From assembly GCF_004015185.1 (NCBI RefSeq), contig NZ_CP025746.1, positions 682,001-746,000 on the forward strand: a DNA stretch of 64,000 bases, given 5' to 3'. The DNA is from Clostridium manihotivorum. GTDB lineage: Bacteria > Bacillota > Clostridia > Clostridiales > Clostridiaceae. This document shows, piece after piece, positions 1-8,774 of this stretch. A model generated the notes under the pieces. The model was not told where the DNA came from. It was given only the letters and a program-made list of their open reading frames with translations, and did not search any database. Every line of letters starts with the position of its first letter. The stretch's first letter is position 1. The position numbers and the translations under genes were made by a program.

Positions 1-716
1 CCAGCAGCCATGTTTGTAAGGCAAGAAATTCCTAGAACTTTTATCTTGCTATGATTAGCTACTATAACTTCTGGAACGGTTGACATACCAACAGCATCTC
101 CACCTAGAACTCTCGCCATTCTTATTTCAGCAGGAGTTTCATAAGTAGGACCACTAAACATAGTATAAACGCCTTCCTTAATATCTATGTTCAACTCTAA
201 AGCCGCTTTCTTTGCCTTATCCATAAGCTCTCTATTATAAGCCTCTGACATATCAGGGAAACGAGTTCCAAAGGTATCAAGGTTTTTTCCTATTAAAGGA
301 TTAGAACCTGAGAGATTTATATGATCGCTTATTATCATAAGATCTCCTGGTTTAAAGCTTGTATTTACAGCTCCAGCAGCATTTGTCACTATTATTGTAT
401 CTATGCCTAGAAGCTTCATAACTCTTACAGGAAAAGTTACTTGGTCCATAGCATATCCTTCGTAATAGTGGAATCTTCCTTGCATTGCTACAACTTGTTT
501 TCCTTGGAACATTCCTATTACTAATCTGCCTGCATGACCTTCAACTGTGGATACTGGAAAGTTAGGAAGTTCATTGTAATTATAGTATTCAGCATCTTCT
601 ATATCATCAGCTATTGCACCTAAGCCAGAACCCAAAATTAAACCTATTTGTGGTTTGTATTTGCTCTTAGATAGAATAAATTGTGCTGCTTCTTCTATTT
701 TTTTACTTAAATCCAT
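1..716 (-). CDS. punA: Purine nucleoside phosphorylase, partial (C-terminus beyond window start)
   Basis: This is an open frame read on the minus strand from an ATG at 716 to the window edge, so about 238 residues are visible and the C-terminus is missing. It matches trimeric purine nucleoside phosphorylases, which split inosine and guanosine into base and ribose-1-phosphate. Visible family motifs are a GSGLG phosphate-binding loop near residue 29, a GRFHYYEGY segment near residue 80, a TNAAG segment and a SGPTYETPAE segment. The ribosome binding site AGGTGA lies just upstream of the ATG. It starts 39 nt after the stop of deoB on the same strand, so the two probably form one salvage operon: phosphorolysis gives ribose-1-phosphate, which DeoB converts to ribose-5-phosphate. 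Confidence 0.93.
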   Translation of the reverse strand, partial: MDLSKKIEEAAQFILSKSKYKPQIGLILGSGLGAIADDIEDAEYYNYNELPNFPVSTVEGHAGRLVIGMFQGKQVVAMQGRFHYYEGYAMDQVTFPVRVMKLLGIDTIIVTNAAGAVNTSFKPGDLMIISDHINLSGSNPLIGKNLDTFGTRFPDMSEAYNRELMDKAKKAALELNIDIKEGVYTMFSGPTYETPAEIRMARVLGGDAVGMSTVPEVIVANHSKIKVLGISCLTNMAA

Positions 717-755
717 TTTTTCACCTCAAGTAAATATTATTTAATTGTAACATGA

Positions 756-1925
756 TTATTTTATCTCATTTAAGAAACTTATTCCATTTTTTATTTTATC
801 AGCATCAAAGATATCTGCAATTGTTTGCCCCATATCAAAGAACCCGAACTTTGTTCCAAGATCAAAGCCTTTCTTTAACTCACTTCCATAAGCTAAGAAT
901 GGTACATACTCTCTGGTGTGATCTGTTCCCTTAAATGTAGGGTCACAGCCATGATCAGCAGTGATGAATAATACATCAGTATCCTTCATATTGTTTAGAA
1001 TCTCAGGTAGTCTTGCATCGAAATCCTCTAAGCCCTTTCCGTAGCTCTTAGCATCTCTTCTGTGGCCCCACTTCATATCAAAATCTACAAGATTAGTAAA
1101 TATTAGACCATCTTTATCTTGCTTTAGATATTCTATAGTTTTATCAATGCCATCCATATTATCTTTTGTATGAACAGCATCAGTTATGCCTCTGCCTGAG
1201 AATATATCTTCAATCTTACCTACTGCCATAACATTTAGTCCTTTTTTTGCTAGAACGTCTAGTAGAGTATCATGAGGTGGAAGTAAAGCATAATCTCTTC
1301 TGTTAGGAGTTCTTGTAAAGTTTCCAGGAGTTCCTAAGAAAGGTCTAGCTATAACTCTTGCTACTGATTCTTCACCTGTAAGCATTTCTCTAGCAAATTC
1401 GCAGTATTTATATAAATCATCAAGTGGAACGATTTCTTCATGAGCAGCTATTTGGAACACGCTATCAGCAGAAGTATAGACTATTAGAGCGCCTGTTTTC
1501 ATGTGTTCTTCGCCAAGCTCATCAAGTATTTCAGTACCAGAAGCGGATTTGTTTCCTATCACCTTTCTTCCTGTAAAAGCTTCAAATTTATCTATTATTG
1601 ATTTTGGAAAACCATTTGGGTAAGTTGGAAAAGCTATTTCTGATTTCACTCCGACCATCTCCCAATGACCAGTGACAGTATCCTTGCCATTTGAAGCTTC
1701 ATGAATTCTTCCATAGCAACCTATAGGTTCTGCAACCCTATTTAAATTTACCATACCAGTAATATTTCCTAGTCCTAGCTTTTCCATGTTAGGAATTGCT
1801 AATCCATTATTAAATTCAGCTACATGCCCTATTGTGTTGGAACCAATATCTCCATATTTTTCAGCATCAGGTAGTTCTCCCATACCAACGCTATCTAAGA
1901 CAACCCATATGACTCTTTTTATCAT
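756..1925 (-). CDS. deoB: Phosphopentomutase
   Basis: DeoB interconverts (deoxy)ribose-1-phosphate and (deoxy)ribose-5-phosphate in the cytoplasm, linking nucleoside salvage to central metabolism. The 389-residue protein has the usual family length. It shows the metal-binding N-terminal DSVGMGELPDA segment (residues 11-21) and the C-terminal DHGCDP motif (about 324-329) of the alkaline phosphatase superfamily. A GTG 9 nt upstream is in frame, but it overlaps the GAGGTG ribosome binding site, so the ATG at 1925 is the better start. It is followed by punA and preceded by a good candidate cre site at 1997-2010, which suggests catabolite control. Confidence 0.95.
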   Translation of the reverse strand: MIKRVIWVVLDSVGMGELPDAEKYGDIGSNTIGHVAEFNNGLAIPNMEKLGLGNITGMVNLNRVAEPIGCYGRIHEASNGKDTVTGHWEMVGVKSEIAFPTYPNGFPKSIIDKFEAFTGRKVIGNKSASGTEILDELGEEHMKTGALIVYTSADSVFQIAAHEEIVPLDDLYKYCEFAREMLTGEESVARVIARPFLGTPGNFTRTPNRRDYALLPPHDTLLDVLAKKGLNVMAVGKIEDIFSGRGITDAVHTKDNMDGIDKTIEYLKQDKDGLIFTNLVDFDMKWGHRRDAKSYGKGLEDFDARLPEILNNMKDTDVLFITADHGCDPTFKGTDHTREYVPFLAYGSELKKGFDLGTKFGFFDMGQTIADIFDADKIKNGISFLNEIK

Positions 1926-1996
1926 TATAAACACCTCGCAAAATAAATTTATTATATAGTGTATCCATTACGAAATTAATTAAAAGGATGTAGATG

Positions 1997-2010
1997 TGTA
2001 AGCGCTTCCC
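1997..2010 (-). promoter_or_regulatory. Candidate cre (CcpA) operator upstream of deoB-punA
   Basis: TGTAAGCGCTTCCC matches 12 of 14 positions of the cre consensus TGWAANCGNTNWCA. It lies 72-85 nt upstream of the deoB start codon. CcpA control of nucleoside catabolism is known in Bacillus; binding here is inferred. The rest of 1926-2580 is AT-rich and shows nothing else I can support. Confidence 0.5.
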
Positions 2011-2580
2011 TAAATAAATAAAACAATATTTTTTTATAACTTCTATTAATGTATGGTTTACATCCCGAAAAAAATCTTTTGATTTCTGATAAGTAAATAT
2101 ATTATTAATAACTTATCCTTTATCTATATTATAATTTATAAAGATAAATTGATAAACAAAAATCTATGTTTTAAAGTATATTAATTATTCTTTATTTAAG
2201 AAAAGGTTAAATAGAGTTCATAGTTAGATGATATGCTATTTAATGTAGTTTGATTTATGGGGGATGAAAACTTTTTAGGTATTACGGAAATGTTAAATAA
2301 GATGTTATATAAAAATATTTTCTTAATAGAAATAATCTTTTTTTGAAATATGCGTAAAAAAAATCTGAAAAATATGAAATGGAGCAAAAGAGGTGTTGTA
2401 TATAATTTACAAAAATGTATAATGTATATTGTGTGCTATTTAACGTGAACAAAAACATTTATTTTTTAGATTGAAAGTTTTTTTCTTTTTAAGCCCATTT
2501 TAGTATTTAGAATTTAATTATTTATATAACTAAAGATATGAACTATATTTATAGTTTGGTTTATTAAGGAGGTAAGTGAT

Positions 2581-3237
2581 TTGATTTTATTTTCGCTTAG
2601 CGATTGTTTAAGGGCTGAAGTATTAGAAACAGCTAGGAAGGTTGAACATGAACTATCTGAAGTTAAATTTAATAGATATTTAGTATTAACTAATTATGGT
2701 AAAAGAATAGTTCTTATATTTGACTTAATGGATGGAAAAATAAATCTTAAAACTGAATTAGGTTTAATCGAAGAAAAAATAAGAAAAATAGCAGGAGCAA
2801 ATTTTGGGGTTAGAATGACTGATGAAGTTTATGAAAACTCAGGTCTTATAGAGGGGAGCTTTCCTCAAAGTGTTATAAGAGTTAATAATTATATAGATGA
2901 TAGTGTTTTAGATGATGATGTCAATCATTATAGCAAATATATAAAATCTGATATTACGGCTATAAAGAAACATCTTAACTTAAGGGAAAATCAAATAATA
3001 TGGCAGCTTAATCCATCTAACAGAGAGGATATAACGGCTGTGTTATCTATTGTAAATCACAAGAAGGATAAAAAATTTAGAACTGTAAGAGAAGAGATTG
3101 TTAAGATAGAAGATAAAAAATATATAATTTTACATTTTGATGATGATACAAGATTTAAAGCTATCAATAAGATATATATATTAGCTGAAAAAAATAGGAG
3201 TTCGCTAATATATGAATTAATAAAATATATAACATAA
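2581..3237 (+). CDS. Uncharacterised protein, 218 aa
   Basis: I do not recognise this family. The frame starts at a TTG preceded by AAGGAGGTAAGTGA, a strong ribosome binding site with good spacing, so translation is likely. The protein has no signal peptide or membrane segment. It is mixed charged and hydrophobic, with many Lys, Asp and Glu residues and alternating beta-like stretches (for example RYLVLT, RIVLIFDL, KYIILHF), which suggests a soluble alpha/beta protein. It stands alone: a long AT-rich gap of about 650 nt precedes it, and a bidirectional hairpin separates it from the convergent SPFH gene. No function is proposed. Confidence 0.7.
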   Translation: MILFSLSDCLRAEVLETARKVEHELSEVKFNRYLVLTNYGKRIVLIFDLMDGKINLKTELGLIEEKIRKIAGANFGVRMTDEVYENSGLIEGSFPQSVIRVNNYIDDSVLDDDVNHYSKYIKSDITAIKKHLNLRENQIIWQLNPSNREDITAVLSIVNHKKDKKFRTVREEIVKIEDKKYIILHFDDDTRFKAINKIYILAEKNRSSLIYELIKYIT

Positions 3238-3274
3238 AAATAGACAAACTATTTTCATAGTTTGTCTATTTTGT
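3237..3274. terminator. Bidirectional intrinsic terminator
   Basis: The arms TAGACAAACTA (3241-3251) and TAGTTTGTCTA (3258-3268) form a perfect 11-bp stem with a 6-nt loop. The A-run on the left and T-run on the right allow it to end both convergent genes. Confidence 0.85.
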
Positions 3275-5431
3275 TTAATTATTGTTCTTTATATCTGAAG
3301 GTTTAACGCTGCTTAATATTTCTTTTTTTAGTATCTCTGCTTCTTCAGATAACTCACTGACATTAGAGGCTTGAGAAGTAAGTTTATCACTTAATAAAAG
3401 CATAACTAGATTCTCAAAAGCATTGTGTAAGTTGTTTTCTCCTTCGCCTCCTCCTGAAGTTATAAGAGTCTTTGGAACTATATCTACTTTTGATGTTTTT
3501 ATAGCATCAGCAAAGTTATTCATTATTTCTTGTACTACTTTATATTGAGCTCCACCAAAAGCATTTACTTGTTCTTTTGCTGCAATAGCCTTTGATATAC
3601 CAACCCTAGCTTCTCTATCTGCATCAGCTTGACCAACTGTCTTTATCTTGAAGGCTTCTGCTTCACCGGTTTGTTTAAGTCTAAAGGCTTCTGCATCAGC
3701 TTGTTGTTTTACTTGATATGCATTTGCTTCAGCCTGTTGCTTCAATCTATAAGCTTCAGCTTCGGCTTGCTGTTTAACTCTATATGCATCTGCTTCAGAA
3801 AGTCTTTGGATTTTTTCAGCATCTTGTCTTGATTTCATAAGATCTGCTTTACCTTGATTCTCTTGGATTTTAATATTAATATCTGATTCAGTAAGTGATG
3901 TTTGTTGTTTTGCTATTGCTTCTGCTTCCTTAAGTTCCTTTTCCTTTTCAGCAGCTGACTGTTGAGTTGAATAAGTTTCAAGCTGCTCTTTTGCAATCTG
4001 TCTTGAACGAAGTTGTGTTAATATTTGTTCTATATTTGTATCATTTTTTGAACTTGTAGGAGTACCTATAAGAACTTCTTCAAGCTCTAGATTGTAATGA
4101 GTGAACTTAGTTTTCATCTCTACAGAAGATTGATTCTGTATTTCATTTCTTTGTTGTATTAATTCGATTAAAGTTTTTGTTTGTCCTATATTTTTGAAGT
4201 AAGCAGATACCATAGGATCAAGAGTCTGATCAACTAGCATCTTTATATCTCCAAATCTTTGTATTACCATTGGTGCTTTCTTGTAATCTATATGGAAAAC
4301 AACTGATAGAGGTAAAGAAGGCTCAAATGCATCTTTAGTTATTAAGCTTACTTCTTTAAGATTTTCATCATATCTATGATTACCGTTTTGATTGCTTATC
4401 CACTTTAAAATTACGTTAGTAGTAGGAACCTTTATTATATTACCTGCATAAGTATTAAAAGCATATTTACCAGGCATAAGAGGTTCGCTCCATACACCCC
4501 TGAATCCTTTTTGAACTAGCTCACCATGCTTATAATCATCTCCTGATGAATCTGCGCCTTTTTGTCCAGTATATGAAACAACTACGCCTACATAACCTAC
4601 TGGAATAACTGTTTTAGGTATAAATTCTATTGTGGCAAATAGTCTATTTATTAAATAAGTACCATCTGCAAGCACTTGATACTGTCTACCTCTATACCCG
4701 CCTGCTGACAAGAACTTTTCAGGATCTTGGAAGTTATTATGATAGTTTGGATCACTAGGTTCATCACCGACAGTAGGACAGATTATAGTATCTCTTCCTA
4801 GTGAAGGGCCATCATGAACTGTAACTATACCAACTTGATCGGTTTCACCTTGGATAACTACAGGGTCAAAACCACTTCTAGCTGCTATTTTCTGGGCCAT
4901 TTCCATTATTGTTTTCTGTTCAGAGTCATTACCCATTGGCAAATAGTATGTTTTATTTTCTGTTATTATTATAAATTGTGCTAAGTTAAATGCGTAAGTA
5001 CCTTCACGAATGATACCTCTTTGTGGTCCTTTTTGACCGCCATTTGTGATAAAGCCTTTAACATCTTGGAAGTTATTGCTTTCAGGAATTATCTTACCAA
5101 GAGTTTGTGTTGGCTCTAGTGGTTTACCATCTCTAGCAAATACATATGCTATTTTACCTTGTGGTATTGTTACTAATGGAACTGTGTGTACCTTATAAAC
5201 TAATGGACTTAAAAAGTGAATACCACCTCTTAGTACATTTGGCTGATATCCAGCTTCACCGTTTAATGCTATGATTTGTTCTTTTAGCGACCCTTTTGAT
5301 GACCACCATTTTTCTATGATGGCAACTTTGGAGTTAGGTATAATTCTAAATCCTGACACCCAAACTAGTAAGAAGAAAGCTAAGATTCCTATCCCTACTT
5401 TAACTAATAATAAGATTGTTTCGTGGCTCAT
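3275..5431 (-). CDS. SPFH/Band 7 (flotillin-like) membrane-anchored protein, 718 aa
   Basis: One N-terminal membrane segment (about residues 8-26) is followed by an SPFH/Band 7-like region and a long charged, Ala/Glu/Gln/Lys-rich helical part (about 500-640). Within that part an 11-12-residue unit of the type KQQAEAEAYRL occurs about five times in a row, at DNA positions about 3600-3830, typical of flotillin coiled coils. A GGGE linker and a short C-terminal tail follow. Flotillins form membrane scaffolds with roles in envelope organisation and secretion; the client here is unknown. The ATG has a GGGAGAGG ribosome binding site. It is monocistronic, with a shared terminator downstream. The family call is good; any precise role is inference. 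Confidence 0.85.
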   Translation of the reverse strand: MSHETILLLVKVGIGILAFFLLVWVSGFRIIPNSKVAIIEKWWSSKGSLKEQIIALNGEAGYQPNVLRGGIHFLSPLVYKVHTVPLVTIPQGKIAYVFARDGKPLEPTQTLGKIIPESNNFQDVKGFITNGGQKGPQRGIIREGTYAFNLAQFIIITENKTYYLPMGNDSEQKTIMEMAQKIAARSGFDPVVIQGETDQVGIVTVHDGPSLGRDTIICPTVGDEPSDPNYHNNFQDPEKFLSAGGYRGRQYQVLADGTYLINRLFATIEFIPKTVIPVGYVGVVVSYTGQKGADSSGDDYKHGELVQKGFRGVWSEPLMPGKYAFNTYAGNIIKVPTTNVILKWISNQNGNHRYDENLKEVSLITKDAFEPSLPLSVVFHIDYKKAPMVIQRFGDIKMLVDQTLDPMVSAYFKNIGQTKTLIELIQQRNEIQNQSSVEMKTKFTHYNLELEEVLIGTPTSSKNDTNIEQILTQLRSRQIAKEQLETYSTQQSAAEKEKELKEAEAIAKQQTSLTESDINIKIQENQGKADLMKSRQDAEKIQRLSEADAYRVKQQAEAEAYRLKQQAEANAYQVKQQADAEAFRLKQTGEAEAFKIKTVGQADADREARVGISKAIAAKEQVNAFGGAQYKVVQEIMNNFADAIKTSKVDIVPKTLITSGGGEGENNLHNAFENLVMLLLSDKLTSQASNVSELSEEAEILKKEILSSVKPSDIKNNN

Positions 5432-6166
5432 AAAAAAACCTCTCCCTTAATAATTTTTGTTATAGTTAAACTTTAAGTTTTACTCACAATATAGCTAATA
5501 GTTTTTTTAGATATTAGTTATTGAAGATTCATCTTAAAGTGGTTAACTCATGATGTAATTATATAATGTGGTATTGAATAACGCAAAAAGTGTTTTGGAT
5601 AACAGTTAAATGTTTCTGAACCATTTTTGGTCAAGCTGATATGTTAGCTCATTGTATCTAATTTTTTCTAATTATACCTTTAAATTTCATATATTATCAA
5701 GAATAAAAAAATCTTTTTAAAAATATTTCATGAAGTCTAAGCATCTCACAAAGATATAATGAAAAAGCTTGTCTTTTTCGTGGGAAGTTTTAAGTAAGTG
5801 GGGTAATAAGGTCAAATGATAATTCTATCTTTGAATCCATTTTGCTTTTATACCAACCACATAAGTAAATTTATGATAGGATGACTGCAAAAATTTAAAA
5901 AGATAAATTCTTATAAATATAACTTCTTAAGAATTTATAGTGATTAAGCCACTTTACTCATACTATCTAATCATTAAATGCAATTTTTGCTTAGAAGTAT
6001 TTCTTATAATTATAGTATTGTGTTAAAATTTTTATATTACTATAGATGAACCACTTTACAATAAAATTTATATTTTCCAAAGTTATTCTCATAAACCAGA
6101 GAAGCTTTAGCAATACATTTTGGATTGAAGTGGTACTTCTTTAAATTTATCGATGAAGGTGATAAC
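5432..6166. other. Gene-free AT-rich region with several hairpins
   Basis: No credible gene is seen in this stretch of more than 700 nt. It holds a perfect 11-bp inverted repeat (5903-5913 with 5928-5938), an AAAGTGGTTA motif at 5536-5545, and a larger palindromic repeat at 6045-6141. A minus-strand open frame over 6040-6300 overlaps the Nudix gene and lacks support. Confidence 0.5.
6045..6141. repeat. Palindromic intergenic repeat (GTACCACTTCAA-end family)
   Basis: The ends AACCACTTTACAAT (from 6049) and ATTGAAGTGGTAC (to 6136) are imperfect inverted copies, separated by about 65 nt of AT-rich sequence. Similar ends occur at 14411-14453, 26252-26348 and 58879-58977. The element overlaps the upstream side of the Nudix gene. 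It could be MITE-like or a structured leader. Confidence 0.4.
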
Positions 6167-6781
6167 ATGAAAAAGCTTAAACCTAAGATTAATAACTTAA
6201 ATTCCTTGGCAGAAACAAAATATCTCAGTTTATATAATGCCGAATATACAAACAAAAAAGGTGATTCTAGAAGCTGGATAGTAGCCTCCAGAAAAAACAT
6301 AGATATATTGAATTTGCAGCTTCAAAAGAAGATAGAAGAGCGGGTTGATGCTGTAATGATAGTCGCTTTACATGAAGAAAGTAAAAAGTTAGTTCTGGTA
6401 AAACAGTTCAGAGTACCATTAAATGATTATGTTTATGAACTACCGGCAGGTCTTGTAGACGGAGATGAGGATATAAAGTTTGCAGTAAGCAGGGAGCTTA
6501 AAGAGGAGACTGGACTTAAGGTAGTAGACATAGTAAATAAGGAAGATATAAAAGCTCTTTACGTCTCTGTAGGAATGACAGATGAATCAGTAGCCTTAGT
6601 ATATTGCTATTGTAGTGGAGAAATTTCCAATGCTTATTTAGAGGATGATGAAGACATTGAAGTATGTATGGTTAGTCCACTAGAAGCGAAGAAGCTTATC
6701 GATAGCAATCCTAAGATGGATATAAAAGTTTATATGATGCTTAAAGCCTTTGCTGCTTTAGGCGAAGAAATAATGAAATAA
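6167..6781 (+). CDS. Nudix hydrolase, ADP-ribose pyrophosphatase type
   Basis: The 204-residue protein carries a complete Nudix box: G95-x5-E101-x7-R109-E110-L111-x-E113-E114-x-G116. The ELPAG segment just before the box and the overall length fit the ADP-ribose/NDP-sugar pyrophosphatase branch (NudF-like), which hydrolyses ADP-ribose to AMP and ribose-5-phosphate in the cytoplasm. The longer frame starting at a TTG (6125) runs through the palindromic repeat; the ATG at 6167 with AAGGTGAT upstream is preferred. It is convergent with the ABC exporter operon, separated by a bidirectional terminator. The exact substrate cannot be read from sequence. Confidence 0.88.
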   Translation: MKKLKPKINNLNSLAETKYLSLYNAEYTNKKGDSRSWIVASRKNIDILNLQLQKKIEERVDAVMIVALHEESKKLVLVKQFRVPLNDYVYELPAGLVDGDEDIKFAVSRELKEETGLKVVDIVNKEDIKALYVSVGMTDESVALVYCYCSGEISNAYLEDDEDIEVCMVSPLEAKKLIDSNPKMDIKVYMMLKAFAALGEEIMK

Positions 6782-6864
6782 AAATAAGATATTGAACATA
6801 TGCTAAAAAGACTTATTTATAAAACACAATTTATACATTTTGTCAGAGAAATGATAGTTAAACA

Positions 6865-6900
6865 AAAAAATTGCTAAAGAATTAACTTTAGCAATTTTTT
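6865..6900. terminator. Bidirectional intrinsic terminator
   Basis: A-rich TTGCTAAAG and CTTTAGCAA arms flank a 6-nt AATTAA loop, giving a 15-bp stem with A and T tails. It serves the Nudix gene on plus and the ABC exporter operon on minus. Confidence 0.85.
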
Positions 6901-6986
6901 ACTATATAAAACTATAAAAAACTGTTTTTATAATTTTAACTATTTAAGCTATTTTTTGTCTCTATGCTATCGGTAAAAGGTTTGGT

Positions 6987-8774
6987 TTATGCACCTTCAT
7001 TTAAGAACTTGTATTGAGCATTGTATAGGTTATAATAAACACCTCTCATTGCGATAAGTTCATCATGGGTACCACATTCCTTTATATTACCGTCGCCTAC
7101 AACCATTATCTTGTCGCAGTCTCTAATTGTAGATAACCTATGAGCGATTACGAAGGAGGTTCTTCCGAATAGAAGTTTTTCTATACCCTTTTGAACTAAT
7201 TTTTCAGTTTGAGTATCTATATTAGATGTAGCCTCATCTAATATTAATATTCTTGGATTAGCAAGAAGAGCTCTAGCAAAAGAAATTAGCTGCCTTTGTC
7301 CTAAAGAAAGCCTAGAACCTCTTTCATTTACTTCAGTGTCATAACCTTTCTCCATTTTCATTATAAACTCATGTGCATTTACTGCCTTTGCAGCAGCAAT
7401 TACTTCTTCGTCAGTAGCGTCAAGCTTTCCGTATCGTATATTCTCTTTAATAGTTGTTGAGAATAGGAAAGTATCTTGAAGCATTATACCCATCTGACTT
7501 CTATAAGATTCTAATTCTACATTCTTTATATTTTTTCCATCTACCAGTACTTCGCCAGAGGTTGGGTCATAAAATCTGCTAAGAAGAGATACTATAGTAG
7601 TCTTACCTGCACCAGTTCCTCCAACAAGAGCTACGGTCTCACCAGGTGAAACTTTAAAGTTAACATCTTTTAATACTGCAGAACCTTCTTCGTAAGCAAA
7701 GGTAACATCTTTAAATTCAACTGCACCCTTAATCTTAGGCATTTTATTTGAGCCTTCTGCACTTACTATGTCTGGCTCAATTTCCATTATATCAAAGATT
7801 CTATCAGCAGCTGAGAAGTTAGTTATTAATGTGTTATAAAAGGTTGAAAGATTCATTATAGGTCTCCAAAACATACCTATATACATAGAGAATGCTATAA
7901 GTGTACCTATAGTAACATCATTTGATCTTACTAATAAGTAGCCAGCATAGAATACTACTACTATACCAACTCCCCATGATAGCTCTACTAGAGGCCAGAA
8001 GAAGTCATTTAACTTTACAGCGGCTACAAAGGAATTGACTAGTTCGCTAACCATAACTTTAAATTTAGAAAGCGTATTTTCTTCATTAGCAAAAGCTTGA
8101 ACCACCTTTATTCCTGAAAAGTCTTCATGATTATATGCGTTAAGGTTTGAACGTTTTTTTCTATAAACTTCCCACCTTTTTCTTGATTGCGTTTCTATAA
8201 AAAACATAGCAACAGCCAAGAATGGTAGAATTGCAATAGCTGCTAATGCTAGTTTAAAGTTTAAGAATAACATCATTATTGAAACGCATACTAAACTCAT
8301 AAGTTCAGGGATAAGAGTTTGTATACTTTGATTAAACAGATTTTGAAGAGCATTAACGTCTCCCATAACTCTAGCTAATATCTTTCCAACGGGTCTGTTA
8401 TCAAAAAATGAAAATGATAATTTTTGAATATGAGTGTAAAGTTCATGTCTTATATTTACTAATATATTATTGGTTATAGCTGACATCATAACTATTCTTA
8501 TTTTGGAAGCAATCATTGATAGGATGTTTAATGTTAAAAGTAGGGCACCAATGAACATTAGACCTTTAAAGTTGCTGTCACCTATATAACTATCGATTGC
8601 TATTTTTAATAGATAAGGATTTATTATGCCGCAAACCATAACGAACAATAATAGTATAATAACTATAAATGCTTTAAGCTTATAAGGCTTTAGATATTGT
8701 AAGAGCCTTATAGTCAACTCAGTTTTACTTCGAAGCATTCCTTCTTCATCACGACTTACTGTATTTTTAGCCAT
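6987..8774 (-). CDS. ABC exporter half-transporter, canonical-site subunit (595 aa)
   Basis: This is the second gene of a heterodimeric ABC exporter. About 330 residues with six predicted membrane helices are followed by a nucleotide-binding domain with Walker A GGTGAGKTT, a variant signature LSLGQ, Walker B ILILDEATS with catalytic E514, and the switch His in VIAHRLST. The start ATG overlaps the stop of the upstream gene (TAATG), so the pair is translationally coupled. In heterodimeric exporters such as BmrCD or LmrCD, one subunit keeps the catalytic Glu and carries the altered signature motif, as here. Likely role: drug or peptide efflux. The substrate is unknown. Regulation is suggested by the leader peptide and attenuator upstream of the operon. 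Confidence 0.92.
   Translation of the reverse strand: MAKNTVSRDEEGMLRSKTELTIRLLQYLKPYKLKAFIVIILLLFVMVCGIINPYLLKIAIDSYIGDSNFKGLMFIGALLLTLNILSMIASKIRIVMMSAITNNILVNIRHELYTHIQKLSFSFFDNRPVGKILARVMGDVNALQNLFNQSIQTLIPELMSLVCVSIMMLFLNFKLALAAIAILPFLAVAMFFIETQSRKRWEVYRKKRSNLNAYNHEDFSGIKVVQAFANEENTLSKFKVMVSELVNSFVAAVKLNDFFWPLVELSWGVGIVVVFYAGYLLVRSNDVTIGTLIAFSMYIGMFWRPIMNLSTFYNTLITNFSAADRIFDIMEIEPDIVSAEGSNKMPKIKGAVEFKDVTFAYEEGSAVLKDVNFKVSPGETVALVGGTGAGKTTIVSLLSRFYDPTSGEVLVDGKNIKNVELESYRSQMGIMLQDTFLFSTTIKENIRYGKLDATDEEVIAAAKAVNAHEFIMKMEKGYDTEVNERGSRLSLGQRQLISFARALLANPRILILDEATSNIDTQTEKLVQKGIEKLLFGRTSFVIAHRLSTIRDCDKIMVVGDGNIKECGTHDELIAMRGVYYNLYNAQYKFLNEGA

Noticed and set aside
756..934. Plus-strand frame of 60 codons inside deoB
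   Set aside because: It lies antisense to a well-supported gene, starts before its end and shows no ribosome binding site or family features. The same applies to the many other short frames antisense to recognised genes.
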